Source of the DNA: Bifidobacterium breve
GTDB taxonomy: Bacteria > Actinomycetota > Thermoleophilia > Miltoncostaeales > Miltoncostaeaceae
Reading direction: 5' to 3'
DNA length: 33,221 nt
Assembly: GCA_945873475.1 (NCBI GenBank)
Contig: CAMCDF010000004.1
Coordinates: 1 to 33,221, forward strand
Shown here: positions 7,008 to 16,978 of the stretch, in pieces
How positions within the stretch are numbered: position 1 is the stretch's first letter
Layout of the letters: the number at the start of each line of letters is the position of its first letter
The notes under the pieces: generated by a model
Databases searched by the model: none
What the model was told of the DNA's origin: nothing
The model's input: only the letters and a program-made list of their open reading frames with translations
Translations under genes and position numbers: made by a program

Positions 7008-8086
7008 TTGCGCCTCTTCGGTGGCTTGCGGCTGGCCGGGCGGGATGGACCCCCCGAGACCTTTCGTGATGGTGGCTTGCGCTTCTTCTTGCCCTGCGAC
7101 TGCGTGCCGGATTCCGCCTGCGGGGCCTCGGGCTCATCCCCGGACGTGGCGTCGGCTGCATCGTCGGCGGCGTCGGACTCCTGGGCCGCGACCTCAGTCG
7201 CGGCGGGCAATGGGGCCGCTGCGGCGCCATTGCCCCCGGAATCGGCCTTGCCCTTGCCCCGGCGCCTCTTCGGCACGGCCTTGGAGCGCACCTGGACATC
7301 CTCGGTGGACGCCGCGTCGCCGGTGAGTGCGGCCTGCTCGGCGTCGTCGGCGGCGGCCTCGTCGTCGCCGGAATCCGCGTCATCATCGCTGATATTCGGG
7401 TTTCCGGTGAGGGATCCGCCCTTGGCCTCGATCTCGGCCTCGATGCGGCGCTTCAGCACCAGCTGCTGGCCGGCGGTCCACAGGTTGGTGGTGGCCCAGT
7501 AGATGACCAGTCCGGCCGGCACGGGGAACTGGAAGATGAAGAACACGATTCCGATGGGCAGAAGGCGCATGAGCCAGCGCTGGTTCTTGCTCATCGTGGG
7601 GGTGGCCGAGAGCTCCGACGAGATCAGCTGCGACAGCGCGTACACGGCGATGAGCGGGATGACCGCCCACCCGATCTCGGTGAGCAGCTTCGATACATCG
7701 GGCACCACGTACATGAACGACAGGTCGCTGCCGTCCGTGAAGTCCTGGCTTTGCAGCGTGTAATAGAGGGCGATGAAGACCGGCGCCTGCAGCAGCAGCG
7801 GAAGGCAGGAGCCGAACGGATTGACGTCGTTCTCCTTGTAGAACTTCATCATTTCTTCCTGCAGCTTCTGCTTGTTGCCCTTGTACTTCCGCTGCAGTTC
7901 CTTCATCTGCGGCGCGACCTCCTGCATGCGCCGCGCAGACTTGTACTGCTTCACGAACAGGGGCAGCAGGATCAGGCGCACCACCAGGGTGAGCATGACG
8001 ATCGCCCAGCCCCAGGTGAAGCCGATGCCGTGGAAGAAGTCGAGTACGGCGCGGAGCGGCGCCTCGAGAAGATCGAGTGGGTTCAT
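7004..8086 (-). CDS. yidC: Membrane protein insertase YidC (Oxa1 family)
   Basis: A 360-residue YidC/Oxa1/Alb3 insertase of the short type without the large periplasmic domain. The first core helix carries the conserved groove arginine (R37 in LTLVVRLILLPLF). It is followed by the cytoplasmic coiled-coil hairpin (about residues 48-85, QEVAPQMKELQRKYKGNKQK) and then NPFGSCLPLLLQAPVFIALY and the last helices to about residue 210. Residues about 225-360 form a long low-complexity tail, first acidic (DDDADSGDDEAAADD) and then strongly basic (final RKPPKRRK), probably for ribosome contact. It overlaps yidD upstream and jag downstream by four bases each. Confidence 0.96.
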   Translation of the reverse strand: MNPLDLLEAPLRAVLDFFHGIGFTWGWAIVMLTLVVRLILLPLFVKQYKSARRMQEVAPQMKELQRKYKGNKQKLQEEMMKFYKENDVNPFGSCLPLLLQAPVFIALYYTLQSQDFTDGSDLSFMYVVPDVSKLLTEIGWAVIPLIAVYALSQLISSELSATPTMSKNQRWLMRLLPIGIVFFIFQFPVPAGLVIYWATTNLWTAGQQLVLKRRIEAEIEAKGGSLTGNPNISDDDADSGDDEAAADDAEQAALTGDAASTEDVQVRSKAVPKRRRGKGKADSGGNGAAAAPLPAATEVAAQESDAADDAADATSGDEPEAPQAESGTQSQGKKKRKPPSRKVSGGPSRPASRKPPKRRK

Positions 8087-8316
8087 CGCGCTCCGAAGAG
8101 GGTCTGGTCGGCGGGGTAGTCCACGCCGCCCTTGCTCCAGGGATTACAGCGCAGCAGGCGCCAGCTGGCGAGCACAAAACCCCTGCTCACACCAAACATC
8201 TGGATCGACTCCACGGCGTATTCCGAGCATGTCGGGTGATACTTGCAGCGCCTGGGGAACAGGGGCGACACCACGCGCTGATAGCCCCGCACCAGGCTGA
8301 TGACCAGGCCCCTCAT
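8083..8316 (-). CDS. yidD: Membrane protein insertion efficiency factor YidD
   Basis: A 77-residue YidD-family protein. The signature cluster is RYQRVVSP-like (GYQRVVSPLFPRRCKYHPTC) followed by SEYAVESIQMFG and RLLRCNPWSKGGVDYP, with the three conserved cysteines. The family is peripheral on the membrane and assists YidC-dependent insertion. The short length is normal. It overlaps rnpA (upstream) and yidC (downstream) by four bases each, so it is translationally coupled to both. Confidence 0.95.
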   Translation of the reverse strand: MRGLVISLVRGYQRVVSPLFPRRCKYHPTCSEYAVESIQMFGVSRGFVLASWRLLRCNPWSKGGVDYPADQTLFGAR

Positions 8317-8690
8317 GCGGCGGCGGCCGGCGAGGCCTTCTCCACCAGCTCGGTGAGGCGCTCCCCGAGGGCCTCGGATCCGCGCTCCTCGATGTACTCG
8401 TGGGCACCCGGGCGGGCGATCACCACGTAGTCCACACCCGGCGGAAGCCCCGGTTGGATGCGGGAAAACTGCTCTCTGAGCACGCGCTTCACGCGGTTTC
8501 GCTCCACGGCTCCGCCCACGCGCTTGCCCACCGACAGACCGAGGCGAGCCGAATCGCCCTCGCCCCGGTTGAAGGCGTAGACGACCAGGTGCCGACCCGC
8601 GGCCGACGTGCCGCGGCGGTAAACGGAGTCGAAATCACCGGATCTGGTGACCCGGCTGCGCCTGCCTCGAGGAGCGGCGCCGTCCGGCAC
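8313..8690 (-). CDS. rnpA: Ribonuclease P protein component
   Basis: A 125-residue basic protein subunit of RNase P, which with its RNA partner trims tRNA 5-prime leaders. The family signature is RLGLSVGKRVGGAVERNRVK with the RNR core (RNRVKRVLRE) near residues 58-72, after the N-terminal SRVTRSGDFDSVYRRG segment. It uses a GTG start, 12 bases downstream of the rpmH stop, as in most bacteria. The gene for the RNA component (rnpB) is not in this window. Confidence 0.96.
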   Translation of the reverse strand: MPDGAAPRGRRSRVTRSGDFDSVYRRGTSAAGRHLVVYAFNRGEGDSARLGLSVGKRVGGAVERNRVKRVLREQFSRIQPGLPPGVDYVVIARPGAHEYIEERGSEALGERLTELVEKASPAAAA

Positions 8691-8702
8691 GGAGCCAGCG
8701 GC

Positions 8703-8837
8703 CTAGGCCGAGAGCCGGGCGCGGCCCTTCGCGCGGCGACGCTTGAGGATTGCCCGCCCGGCGCGAGTGGACATGCGCTTGCGGAAACCATGGGTCTTGC
8801 TGCGCTTCCGCGTATTCGGCTGATAGGTGCGCTTCAC
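8703..8837 (-). CDS. rpmH: 50S ribosomal protein L34
   Basis: A 44-residue highly basic protein matching bL34 along its full length: [20 protein letters not shown], then a [19 protein letters not shown]-type core, ending LSA. The GTG start at 8837 is preceded by a strong Shine-Dalgarno AAGGAG (8848-8853 on the minus strand, ten-base spacing). It is one of few genes in the window with a clear ribosome-binding site. It is the first gene of the rpmH-rnpA-yidD-yidC-jag-rsmG-parA-parB string and faces away from dnaA. Confidence 0.98.
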   Translation of the reverse strand: MKRTYQPNTRKRSKTHGFRKRMSTRAGRAILKRRRAKGRARLSA

Positions 8838-8932
8838 TCGCCTACTGCTCCTTGGGACACGGCCTCTGGATGGCACCGGTTCCCCGGCGCACGACGCGGG
8901 AACACTACCAAAAGGCGGGCGAGGGTCCCCAG

Positions 8933-8949
8933 GGGGCTCGGGGAGCCCC
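8933..8949. other. Strong hairpin in the rpmH-dnaA intergenic region
   Basis: GGGGCTC (8933-8939) and GAGCCCC (8943-8949) can form a seven-pair stem with a three-base loop. No U-tract follows on either strand, so it is not a standard terminator. It would lie in a long rpmH leader if transcription starts further right. Function unknown. Confidence 0.35.
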
Positions 8950-8983
8950 GGATAGCCCTATACGGCCCGCCGTTGAGCCGATT

Positions 8984-9119
8984 TCATCCACACATGTGGA
9001 CATTCCTGTGGATAACTCTCATTTTACCTGCTCAGGGCCGCTTGCGGTCGCACGGATTCATGTGTTGGCGCAACCCGCAACCACGTTTTTCCCGCATAGA
9101 CGGGGTGTGTTCATCCACA
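8984..9119. promoter_or_regulatory. DnaA-box cluster upstream of the dnaA operon
   Basis: The 335-base gene-free stretch 8838-9172 holds four DnaA-box-like 9-mers: TCATCCACA 8984-8992 (one mismatch to TTATCCACA), TGTGGACAT 8995-9003 (two mismatches, opposite strand), TGTGGATAA 9007-9015 (perfect, minus strand) and TCATCCACA 9111-9119 (one mismatch). The first three lie within 32 bases. Such clusters let DnaA repress its own transcription and can assist origin firing. The rest of the stretch holds the rpmH Shine-Dalgarno, the hairpin at 8933-8949 and the putative -10 box at 9157. Confidence 0.78.
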
Positions 9120-9156
9120 GGCCCGCCGCGACCGGTTTCGGGCCATTCCCCATTGG

Positions 9157-9162
9157 TAGCGT
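9157..9162 (+). promoter_or_regulatory. Putative -10 box for the ATPase-dnaA operon (TAGCGT)
   Basis: TAGCGT ends ten bases before the ATG at 9173. The ATG has no Shine-Dalgarno. Position fits the near-leaderless pattern of the window; the last DnaA-like box (9111-9119) lies about 40 bases upstream, where bound DnaA could repress. Confidence 0.35.
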
Positions 9163-9172
9163 CCCGCGCCCG

Positions 9173-9901
9173 ATGAGCACGGACCTCCCCGACACCATCA
9201 GCGGCACGGAGCTGCACGGCAGCACCTATGTGGTGCGGGTCGCCGTGCACCGTGCCTCGCTCGAGCCCCCGGCCATCACCGAGATCCGCGACATCGCGCC
9301 GGCGCCCATCATCGAGTCGACGTTCTCCCATGTGGCGCAGATCTCGTCCGTGCCCCCGCTCGCGCTGCGCGAGATCATCGAGAACCTGGTGCACGCCGAC
9401 TTCCGTGACGCCCTGGTCACGGTGCTGGACGCCGGGCGCACCGTGCGCGTGTCCGACAGGGGCCCGGGCGTGCCGGACCCCCGCCGCGCCATGGAGCCCG
9501 GCTACACGACGGCCGACGAGAGGATCCGGCAGATCGTGCGCGGCGCGGGGTCGGGCCTGGCGCTGGCATCGGGGCTGGTGGCCGCAGAGGGTGGGTTGCT
9601 CGAGCTGGAGGACAACCTCGGTGGCGGCACGGTGGTGACCATCACGGTCGACGCACCGCCGGCCCCCGACGATGCGGGGGTGTCCGGCCAACCCAACGAT
9701 GTGCAGCGCAGCCTGCTCGCCCTGCTGCTGGAGATGGCCCCGGCTCATCCAGAGACCATGGCCCGCGAACTGGGGCTTCCCCTGGGCGTGGTGGGCCGCG
9801 AGCTCGTGTTGTTGGAGCACCGCGGCCTGGTGGCGCGCTTCGCCGATGGCGGGCGCGTGCTCACCGAGCGCGGTGCGGCGATCGTGGCGACGCTCTTCTA
9901 G
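9173..9901 (+). CDS. GHKL-type ATPase with C-terminal winged-helix domain, coupled to dnaA (function unknown)
   Basis: A 242-residue protein. Residues about 60-160 form a histidine-kinase-like ATPase (HATPase_c) fold: N-box-like LREIIENLVHADF (65-77), G1 box DRGPG (D95, G97, G99), G2 box GAGSGL (124-129) and the GGGTVVTI segment (150-157). There is no HisKA dimerisation helix or phospho-accepting histidine, so it is not an ordinary sensor kinase; anti-sigma/SpoIIAB-like kinases and GHKL switch ATPases are closer in layout. Residues about 175-242 look like a winged helix (METAR-like helix ETMARELGLPLGVVGRELVLLEHRGLV). The ATG at 9173 is chosen over upstream extensions because those run through the DnaA boxes. 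Only three bases separate its stop from the dnaA ATG, so the two are probably co-transcribed and translationally coupled. A regulator of DnaA or of its promoter is the natural guess, but it is only inference. Confidence 0.84.
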   Translation: MSTDLPDTISGTELHGSTYVVRVAVHRASLEPPAITEIRDIAPAPIIESTFSHVAQISSVPPLALREIIENLVHADFRDALVTVLDAGRTVRVSDRGPGVPDPRRAMEPGYTTADERIRQIVRGAGSGLALASGLVAAEGGLLELEDNLGGGTVVTITVDAPPAPDDAGVSGQPNDVQRSLLALLLEMAPAHPETMARELGLPLGVVGRELVLLEHRGLVARFADGGRVLTERGAAIVATLF

Positions 9902-9904
9902 GCC

Positions 9905-11326
9905 ATGGGCGCAGGAATACCGCTCATCCAGGATCAGGATCGCCTCGAGGCCGTGTGGGCGCAGGTGCTCGAGCGCCTGCGTGGACTGCTGAACGGCGCC
10001 ACCTACAGCCTCACCTTCGAGCGTGCGCGTGCGCTGGGCTTCGACGGCGGGCGGTTCCGCATCGGGGTCGAGACCGAGTTCGCACGCGGCTGGATCGTGC
10101 AGCGCTACGACTCCCTGGTTCGCGACGCCCTGTTCGAGGTGCTCGGCCAGGACGTCGTGGTCGCTGTTGAGGTGGTCGCCCCCGCACCGGTGGAGGGCGG
10201 TACGCCGCAGTCCCGCATGGCACCCCCGGCGCCCGCGCCCGAGCCGCCGCGACCGCCTGCGCCCAACGACATCTCGGCCCGCCTGCAGGGCCGCTTCACC
10301 TTCGATGCCTACGTCATCGGTCCGAGCAACAGGTTCGCCCATGCCGCGGCACTCGCCGTGGCGGAGACGCCCGCGCGCGCCTACAACCCCCTCTTCGTCT
10401 ACGGCGAATCGGGCCTGGGCAAGACCCACCTGCTGCATGCGATCGGCCACTACACAGCCGATAACCACCCGGGGCTCTCGGTGCGCTACGTGTCGGTGGA
10501 GACCTTCACGAACGAATTCATCAACGCCCTGCGTGATGGAGGCATCAGGTCGTTCAAGGACAGGTACCGCAGCACCGACATCCTGTTGATCGACGACATC
10601 CAGATGCTGGAGGGCCGCGAGCAGACGCAGGAGGAGTTCTTCCACACCTTCAACGCGCTGCACGAGCACGGCAAGCAGATCGTGATCTCGAGCGACCGCC
10701 CGCCGAGCGCCATCAAGACGCTCGAGGACCGCCTGCGCTCGCGGTTCGAGATGGGCCTCATCACCGACGTGCAGCCGCCCGACCTGGAGCTGCGCATCGC
10801 CATCCTCCGCAAGAGGGTGATGACCGACGGCTACCAGATACGCGATCCCGAGGTTCTCTCGTTCATCGCGGCGCGGGTGTCGACGAACGTGCGCCAACTC
10901 GAGGGCGCCCTCATCCGCGTGGTCGCGCACTCGTCCATCTCCGGCCGGCCTGTGACGGTCGAACTCGCCCAGGAGGTCCTGACCGACCTCTTCCCGGGGG
11001 GAGACGGCGAGGTGCGCATGGACCTCATCCAGGAGGCCGTGGCGCGCCACTACTCGATATCGCTCGACGAGTTGGTGGGCGAGAAGCGCACCAAGCGCGT
11101 CGTCATGCCCCGGCAGGTGGCCATGTACCTGTGCCGCGAGCTCACCGACTCGTCGCTGCCGGCCATCGGCAGGGCATTTGGTGGCAGGGATCACACCACC
11201 GTCCTGTACGCCGTGCAGAAGGTGACGAAGCAGATGGCAGAGGGTGGCGACCTGTACCAGGCCGTGCAGACCCTCACCTCATCGCTGACCGGCGCGTCCT
11301 CGCCGACGGCGACCACCCGCCCCTGA
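9905..11326 (+). CDS. dnaA: Chromosomal replication initiator protein DnaA
   Basis: A 473-residue AAA+ initiator that binds DnaA boxes and melts oriC. Domain I covers about residues 10-90 (EAVWAQVLERLRGLLN...). A short Pro/Ala-rich domain II spans about 93-120. Domain III has Walker A GESGLGKT (167-174) and the Walker B segment ILLIDDIQML. The C-terminal domain IV holds the DnaA signature with the ITVVLYA-like segment GGRDHTTVLYAVQKV. Length is normal for a form with a short domain II. The ATG follows the upstream ATPase gene by three bases without its own Shine-Dalgarno, so coupling is likely. A terminator follows at 11348-11368. Confidence 0.99.
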   Translation: MGAGIPLIQDQDRLEAVWAQVLERLRGLLNGATYSLTFERARALGFDGGRFRIGVETEFARGWIVQRYDSLVRDALFEVLGQDVVVAVEVVAPAPVEGGTPQSRMAPPAPAPEPPRPPAPNDISARLQGRFTFDAYVIGPSNRFAHAAALAVAETPARAYNPLFVYGESGLGKTHLLHAIGHYTADNHPGLSVRYVSVETFTNEFINALRDGGIRSFKDRYRSTDILLIDDIQMLEGREQTQEEFFHTFNALHEHGKQIVISSDRPPSAIKTLEDRLRSRFEMGLITDVQPPDLELRIAILRKRVMTDGYQIRDPEVLSFIAARVSTNVRQLEGALIRVVAHSSISGRPVTVELAQEVLTDLFPGGDGEVRMDLIQEAVARHYSISLDELVGEKRTKRVVMPRQVAMYLCRELTDSSLPAIGRAFGGRDHTTVLYAVQKVTKQMAEGGDLYQAVQTLTSSLTGASSPTATTRP

Positions 11327-11347
11327 CAGCGGTGTCATAGGGGGTAC

Positions 11348-11368
11348 CCCGCTCAGAGCGGGTTTTTT
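11348..11368 (+). terminator. Rho-independent terminator of dnaA
   Basis: CCCGCT (11348-11353) pairs with AGCGGG (11357-11362) across the loop CAG and is followed directly by six T residues (11363-11368). It lies 21 bases after the dnaA stop and separates dnaA transcription from the origin region. Confidence 0.82.
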
Positions 11369-11712
11369 CCGTGCCCCCGCACTGTGGGCACACGAAGCCT
11401 TTTCTGTGGAAATCCTGTGGATAAACCACTGGACTCTGGACCACCCCTCAACAGGTGTCCCAAGGCCAGCCCCCAAGCCGTTTTCACCCTGTGGACGGCT
11501 GTGGGTGGATCGGCGTTTTCGCACACTCCGCCCACAGGTCATCCACAGAGTTGAAAACTATCCATGAGCAGGGCCAACCCCTGTGTTTCAACCGATTCCA
11601 CAGGACCTATGGTTACTACGACCCTCTCTCAATTCATTTCTTCACCATCACCACCGACATGTTCTGTCGTGGGACGGGGCGGGGCCATCCGGACACGGGG
11701 TACGCTGCCGCC
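11369..11712. other. oriC: Likely replication origin oriC (dnaA-dnaN intergenic region)
   Basis: The dnaA-dnaN gap is the usual actinobacterial oriC position. DnaA-box-like sequences: perfect TGTGGATAA at 11416-11424 (minus strand), TCATCCACA at 11539-11547 (one mismatch), TGTGGAAAT at 11405-11413 (two mismatches), and weaker copies that keep only the TGTGGA/TCCACA core at 11490-11495 and 11597-11602. A relatively AT-rich patch lies at about 11628-11650 (about 60 percent A+T by my count, in a roughly 30 percent background), a candidate unwinding element next to dnaN. A shorter AT-rich spot is at 11549-11562. No gene is present; the frame upstream of dnaN that stays open here is best explained by chance. 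Confidence 0.78.
11701..11706 (+). promoter_or_regulatory. Putative -10 box for dnaN (TACGCT)
   Basis: TACGCT lies six bases before the dnaN GTG at 11713. No Shine-Dalgarno is visible, so dnaN mRNA may be leaderless. No -35 consensus was recognised. Confidence 0.45.
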
Positions 11713-12816
11713 GTGCGACTGACCTGCCCCCGCGACGAACTGGCGAGCCGACTGGCGCTGGCATCCCGGGCAGCCTCGAGCAAGGGCACCATCCCGGTGC
11801 TGGCCAACGTGTTGCTGAAGGCCGAGGAAGGCCTGGTGGAGTTGGCGTCCACCGACATGGAGGTGTCGCTGAGGGTTCCCCTCGACGATGCCGGCGTCGA
11901 GGAGCACGGCGCCGTGGTGCTGCCCCGCCTCGCAGCCGACCTGGTGCGCAGCATGGCCCCCGGCCCGGTGACCCTGGTGCACAACCAGAACGAGGGGCAG
12001 GTGCAGATATCGGGCGGCGGATCATCGTTCAGCCTGAACTGCCACCAGGCGGGCGAGTACCCCGAGCTGCCGGGTGACACCGGAACGGGAATCCAGATTC
12101 CCTCCGCGGCCTTCGTGGAGTGCGCCGAGCGCGTGGTTCGTGCCGCATCGCGGGACGAGACACGGCCGGTTCTCACCGGCGTTCTCGTGCGCATCGGCCC
12201 CGACGGCCTGACCATGGCCGCCACCGACAGCTACCGCCTCGCCGTGAGGACGGTGCCGCTGAACGACGCACCCGCAGAGACCCGCGAGGCGATCCTGCCG
12301 GCGCGCGCCGTGGCCGAGGCCACGCGCCTGGCCGGGCAGGCAGGCGACTCCGACGTGGAGGTCGTGCTGGGTGAGTCGCAGGCCACCATCCGGTGCGGCG
12401 GAATCCGCCTCACCACGCGCCTGATCGACGGTCAGTTCCCCGACTACCGCCAGCTCATCCCCGCCGAGTTCGAGCATGACGTGCGGCTCGACCGTGCGGA
12501 GTTCCTGGGCGTGCTCACCCGTATCGGCGTGCTGGCGCAGCGCACGGCGCCACTGCGGCTGTCATTCGAGCAGGGTCAGCTCACCGTGGCGACGGCGAGC
12601 GAGCAGGTGGGCGAGGGCCGTGAGTCGATGCCGGCCCCCTACACCGGTGAGCCGCTCGAGATCGGCTTCAACGCCGACTTCCTGCGGGAGGGCGTTGACG
12701 GCATCGACGGCGACGAGGTGCGACTGGGGCTCATCAGCCCCCTGCGCCCCGGACTCCTGAGGGGGGCGGAAGATGAGCACCGCTACCTCCTCATGCCCAT
12801 CCGCCTCCCGGGATAG
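11713..12816 (+). CDS. dnaN: DNA polymerase III beta subunit (sliding clamp)
   Basis: A 367-residue beta clamp, the usual length, with three similar domains that dimerise into a ring and tether polymerase III. Typical segments are the N-terminal RLTCPRDELASRLALASRA, GTIPVLANVLLKA, ETRPVLTGVLVRI, MAATDSYRLAVR (loop contacting the hydrophobic partner pocket), LIDGQFPDYRQLIP and the C-terminal YLLMPIRLPG. The GTG at 11713 is preferred over upstream in-frame codons because the family N-terminus begins exactly there and the upstream codons cover oriC. recF follows after seven bases. Confidence 0.98.
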   Translation: MRLTCPRDELASRLALASRAASSKGTIPVLANVLLKAEEGLVELASTDMEVSLRVPLDDAGVEEHGAVVLPRLAADLVRSMAPGPVTLVHNQNEGQVQISGGGSSFSLNCHQAGEYPELPGDTGTGIQIPSAAFVECAERVVRAASRDETRPVLTGVLVRIGPDGLTMAATDSYRLAVRTVPLNDAPAETREAILPARAVAEATRLAGQAGDSDVEVVLGESQATIRCGGIRLTTRLIDGQFPDYRQLIPAEFEHDVRLDRAEFLGVLTRIGVLAQRTAPLRLSFEQGQLTVATASEQVGEGRESMPAPYTGEPLEIGFNADFLREGVDGIDGDEVRLGLISPLRPGLLRGAEDEHRYLLMPIRLPG

Positions 12817-12823
12817 CGCGCAG

Positions 12824-13954
12824 ATGGCCGGCGACTGGACGGCCACCCACCTGGACGTATCAGACGTCCGGTCGTGGACCCGCGTGTCGGTAGACCTCCC
12901 GCCGGGCGGCATCGTGCTGTCCGGGCCCAACGGAGCCGGCAAGACATCGCTGGTGGAGGCTCTGGTCATGGCCTGCCTCGGCGTGTCGTGCCGCACCACC
13001 AGGGACGCCGAGGTGGTGCGTACCGGGGCACCCGCCCTGCATGTGGGCCTCGACCTGTGCGGGCCGGACGGCCGGCACCATCGCGAGGTCGGGTATGCCC
13101 AGCGGCAGGGGCGCAGGCTGTCCCTCGACGGTGAGAACGTGCGCAGCCTCTCGCAGTGGCGGGCCGACGGCAGCGTGCTGGTGTTCCTCCCCGAGGAACT
13201 GCGCGCGGTGAAGGGTCCACCGGCAGCGCGCCGCAGGCATCTCGATCGCCTGCTCGAGGCATCCGAGCCGGGATACGCGGACGACCTCACCGCCTACGCC
13301 GCGGCGCTGTCGCAGCGCAACGCCGCGCTTCGCCACGTGCGCGCCGGGCGCACCGCGATGGACGCCGTGCTGCCCTGGGAAGAGCCCCTCGCCACCCACG
13401 GCGCGCGCATCGTGGTTGCCCGCCGCGCCGCGATGCGCGACCTGCAGGAGCCCTTCGCCCGGTGGATGCGCGACCTCGGGGGCGGCGAGGGCGGCGAACT
13501 GGCGCTCGAGCCCTCACCCGCCGGTCTGGCGGAGGTCGCAGACCCGGAGGTGGAGCACGCCCTCCGCGCCCGCATGGAAGACGCCCGCCCGCGCGAGGTC
13601 GCCGCCGCCATGACGCTGGCGGGGCCGCACCGCGACGATGTGCTGGTGGCGCAGCGCCGGGGAGACGACCTGGTCGACCTGCGGCGCATGGGCAGCCAGG
13701 GCGAGCAGCGCACGGCCGTGCTCGCACTGCTGATGTCGCACCGCCAGCACCTGGGCGCGAGGTCGGGGCTGCCCATCCTGGTGCTCGACGACGTGCTGTC
13801 CGAGCTCGATCCATCGCGCCGCGCCCTGTTGCTGGACGCCGCCGTGGGGCACGGCCAGTGCATCCTCACCACGGCCGACCCGGTGGCCGCGCAGGCCGCA
13901 GCCGAGCGCGGTGCGCGGGTGATGGCCGTGAGGGAGGGACTCCTTGCGGCGTAG
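12824..13954 (+). CDS. recF: DNA replication and repair protein RecF
   Basis: A 376-residue SMC-like ATPase that helps load RecA at gaps and at stalled forks. Walker A is GPNGAGKT (residues 34-41), preceded by the family N-terminus ATHLDVSDVRSWTRVSVDL. Also present are GPHRDD and the signature-type segment GSQGEQRTAVLALLMS, then Walker B LPILVLDDVLSELDPSRR. The ATG at 12824, seven bases after the dnaN stop, gives the family-typical N-terminus; an earlier in-frame ATG at 12773 would add 17 residues that overlap dnaN and match nothing. The end overlaps the DciA-like gene by 11 bases. Confidence 0.96.
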   Translation: MAGDWTATHLDVSDVRSWTRVSVDLPPGGIVLSGPNGAGKTSLVEALVMACLGVSCRTTRDAEVVRTGAPALHVGLDLCGPDGRHHREVGYAQRQGRRLSLDGENVRSLSQWRADGSVLVFLPEELRAVKGPPAARRRHLDRLLEASEPGYADDLTAYAAALSQRNAALRHVRAGRTAMDAVLPWEEPLATHGARIVVARRAAMRDLQEPFARWMRDLGGGEGGELALEPSPAGLAEVADPEVEHALRARMEDARPREVAAAMTLAGPHRDDVLVAQRRGDDLVDLRRMGSQGEQRTAVLALLMSHRQHLGARSGLPILVLDDVLSELDPSRRALLLDAAVGHGQCILTTADPVAAQAAAERGARVMAVREGLLAA

Positions 13955-14429
13955 GCGCAGGCGCGATCCGGTGGGCGTGGGCGACCTGCTGGGCAGGGCC
14001 ACCAAGGCGTTCACGAGGGCGGGCGACTCCGTGCTCACGTCCGTGCGCGCCGCCTGGCCCGAGGCAACCGGACCCGGCACCGTGAACCATGCGTATCCCA
14101 TCCGCCGCAGCCGCGCGGGTGTGGTGACGGTGGCCTGCTCCGATGCCGTGTGGGCACAGGAGATGGACATGCGGCGCGACGAGATCGCCGACCGTCTGGC
14201 GGCGCTGCTGGACGACCCCGATGCGGTGGCGGGCCTCAGGTTCGTGGTGGCCGACCACGCAATTCCCGGCCCCGACCCGGGCCCCCGGCCCCGCGTGGTG
14301 CCGCCCCCACCGGACCCCGACGCCGTCGCGCGCGCCGAGCAGGCGACCAGTGCCATCGACGACCCCGACCTGCGCGCGCTGGTGACACGTGCCGCAGCGC
14401 GGTCAATGGAGCGTGACAAGAGGTCCTGA
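13944..14429 (+). CDS. DUF721 / DciA-like protein, probable replicative helicase loader or operator
   Basis: A 161-residue basic protein with the DUF721 core (about residues 10-95): VGDLLGRATKAF, VRAAWPEATGP and the SDAVWAQEMDMRRDEIADRLAALL segment with its conserved tryptophan. The rest is a Pro/Asp/Arg-rich tail. DUF721 includes DciA, the ancestral partner that loads DnaB helicase in most bacteria, and in Actinobacteria the gene commonly lies between recF and gyrB, as here. The TTG start at 13944 has an AGGGAGG Shine-Dalgarno at seven-base spacing and overlaps recF; a GTG at 13971 is the alternative. Confidence 0.8.
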   Translation: MRRRRRRDPVGVGDLLGRATKAFTRAGDSVLTSVRAAWPEATGPGTVNHAYPIRRSRAGVVTVACSDAVWAQEMDMRRDEIADRLAALLDDPDAVAGLRFVVADHAIPGPDPGPRPRVVPPPPDPDAVARAEQATSAIDDPDLRALVTRAAARSMERDKRS

Positions 14430-16977
<2,548 letters not shown>

Positions 16978-16978
16978 G

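Noticed and set aside
11455-11712. An 86-codon in-frame extension upstream of the dnaN start.
   Set aside because: It crosses the DnaA boxes and AT-rich patch, and the conserved clamp N-terminus begins exactly at the GTG 11713.
12773-12823. Earlier ATG for recF overlapping dnaN.
   Set aside because: The extra 17 residues (Ser/Ala-rich) match nothing in RecF; the family N-terminus begins at 12824. Overlap alone is not support.
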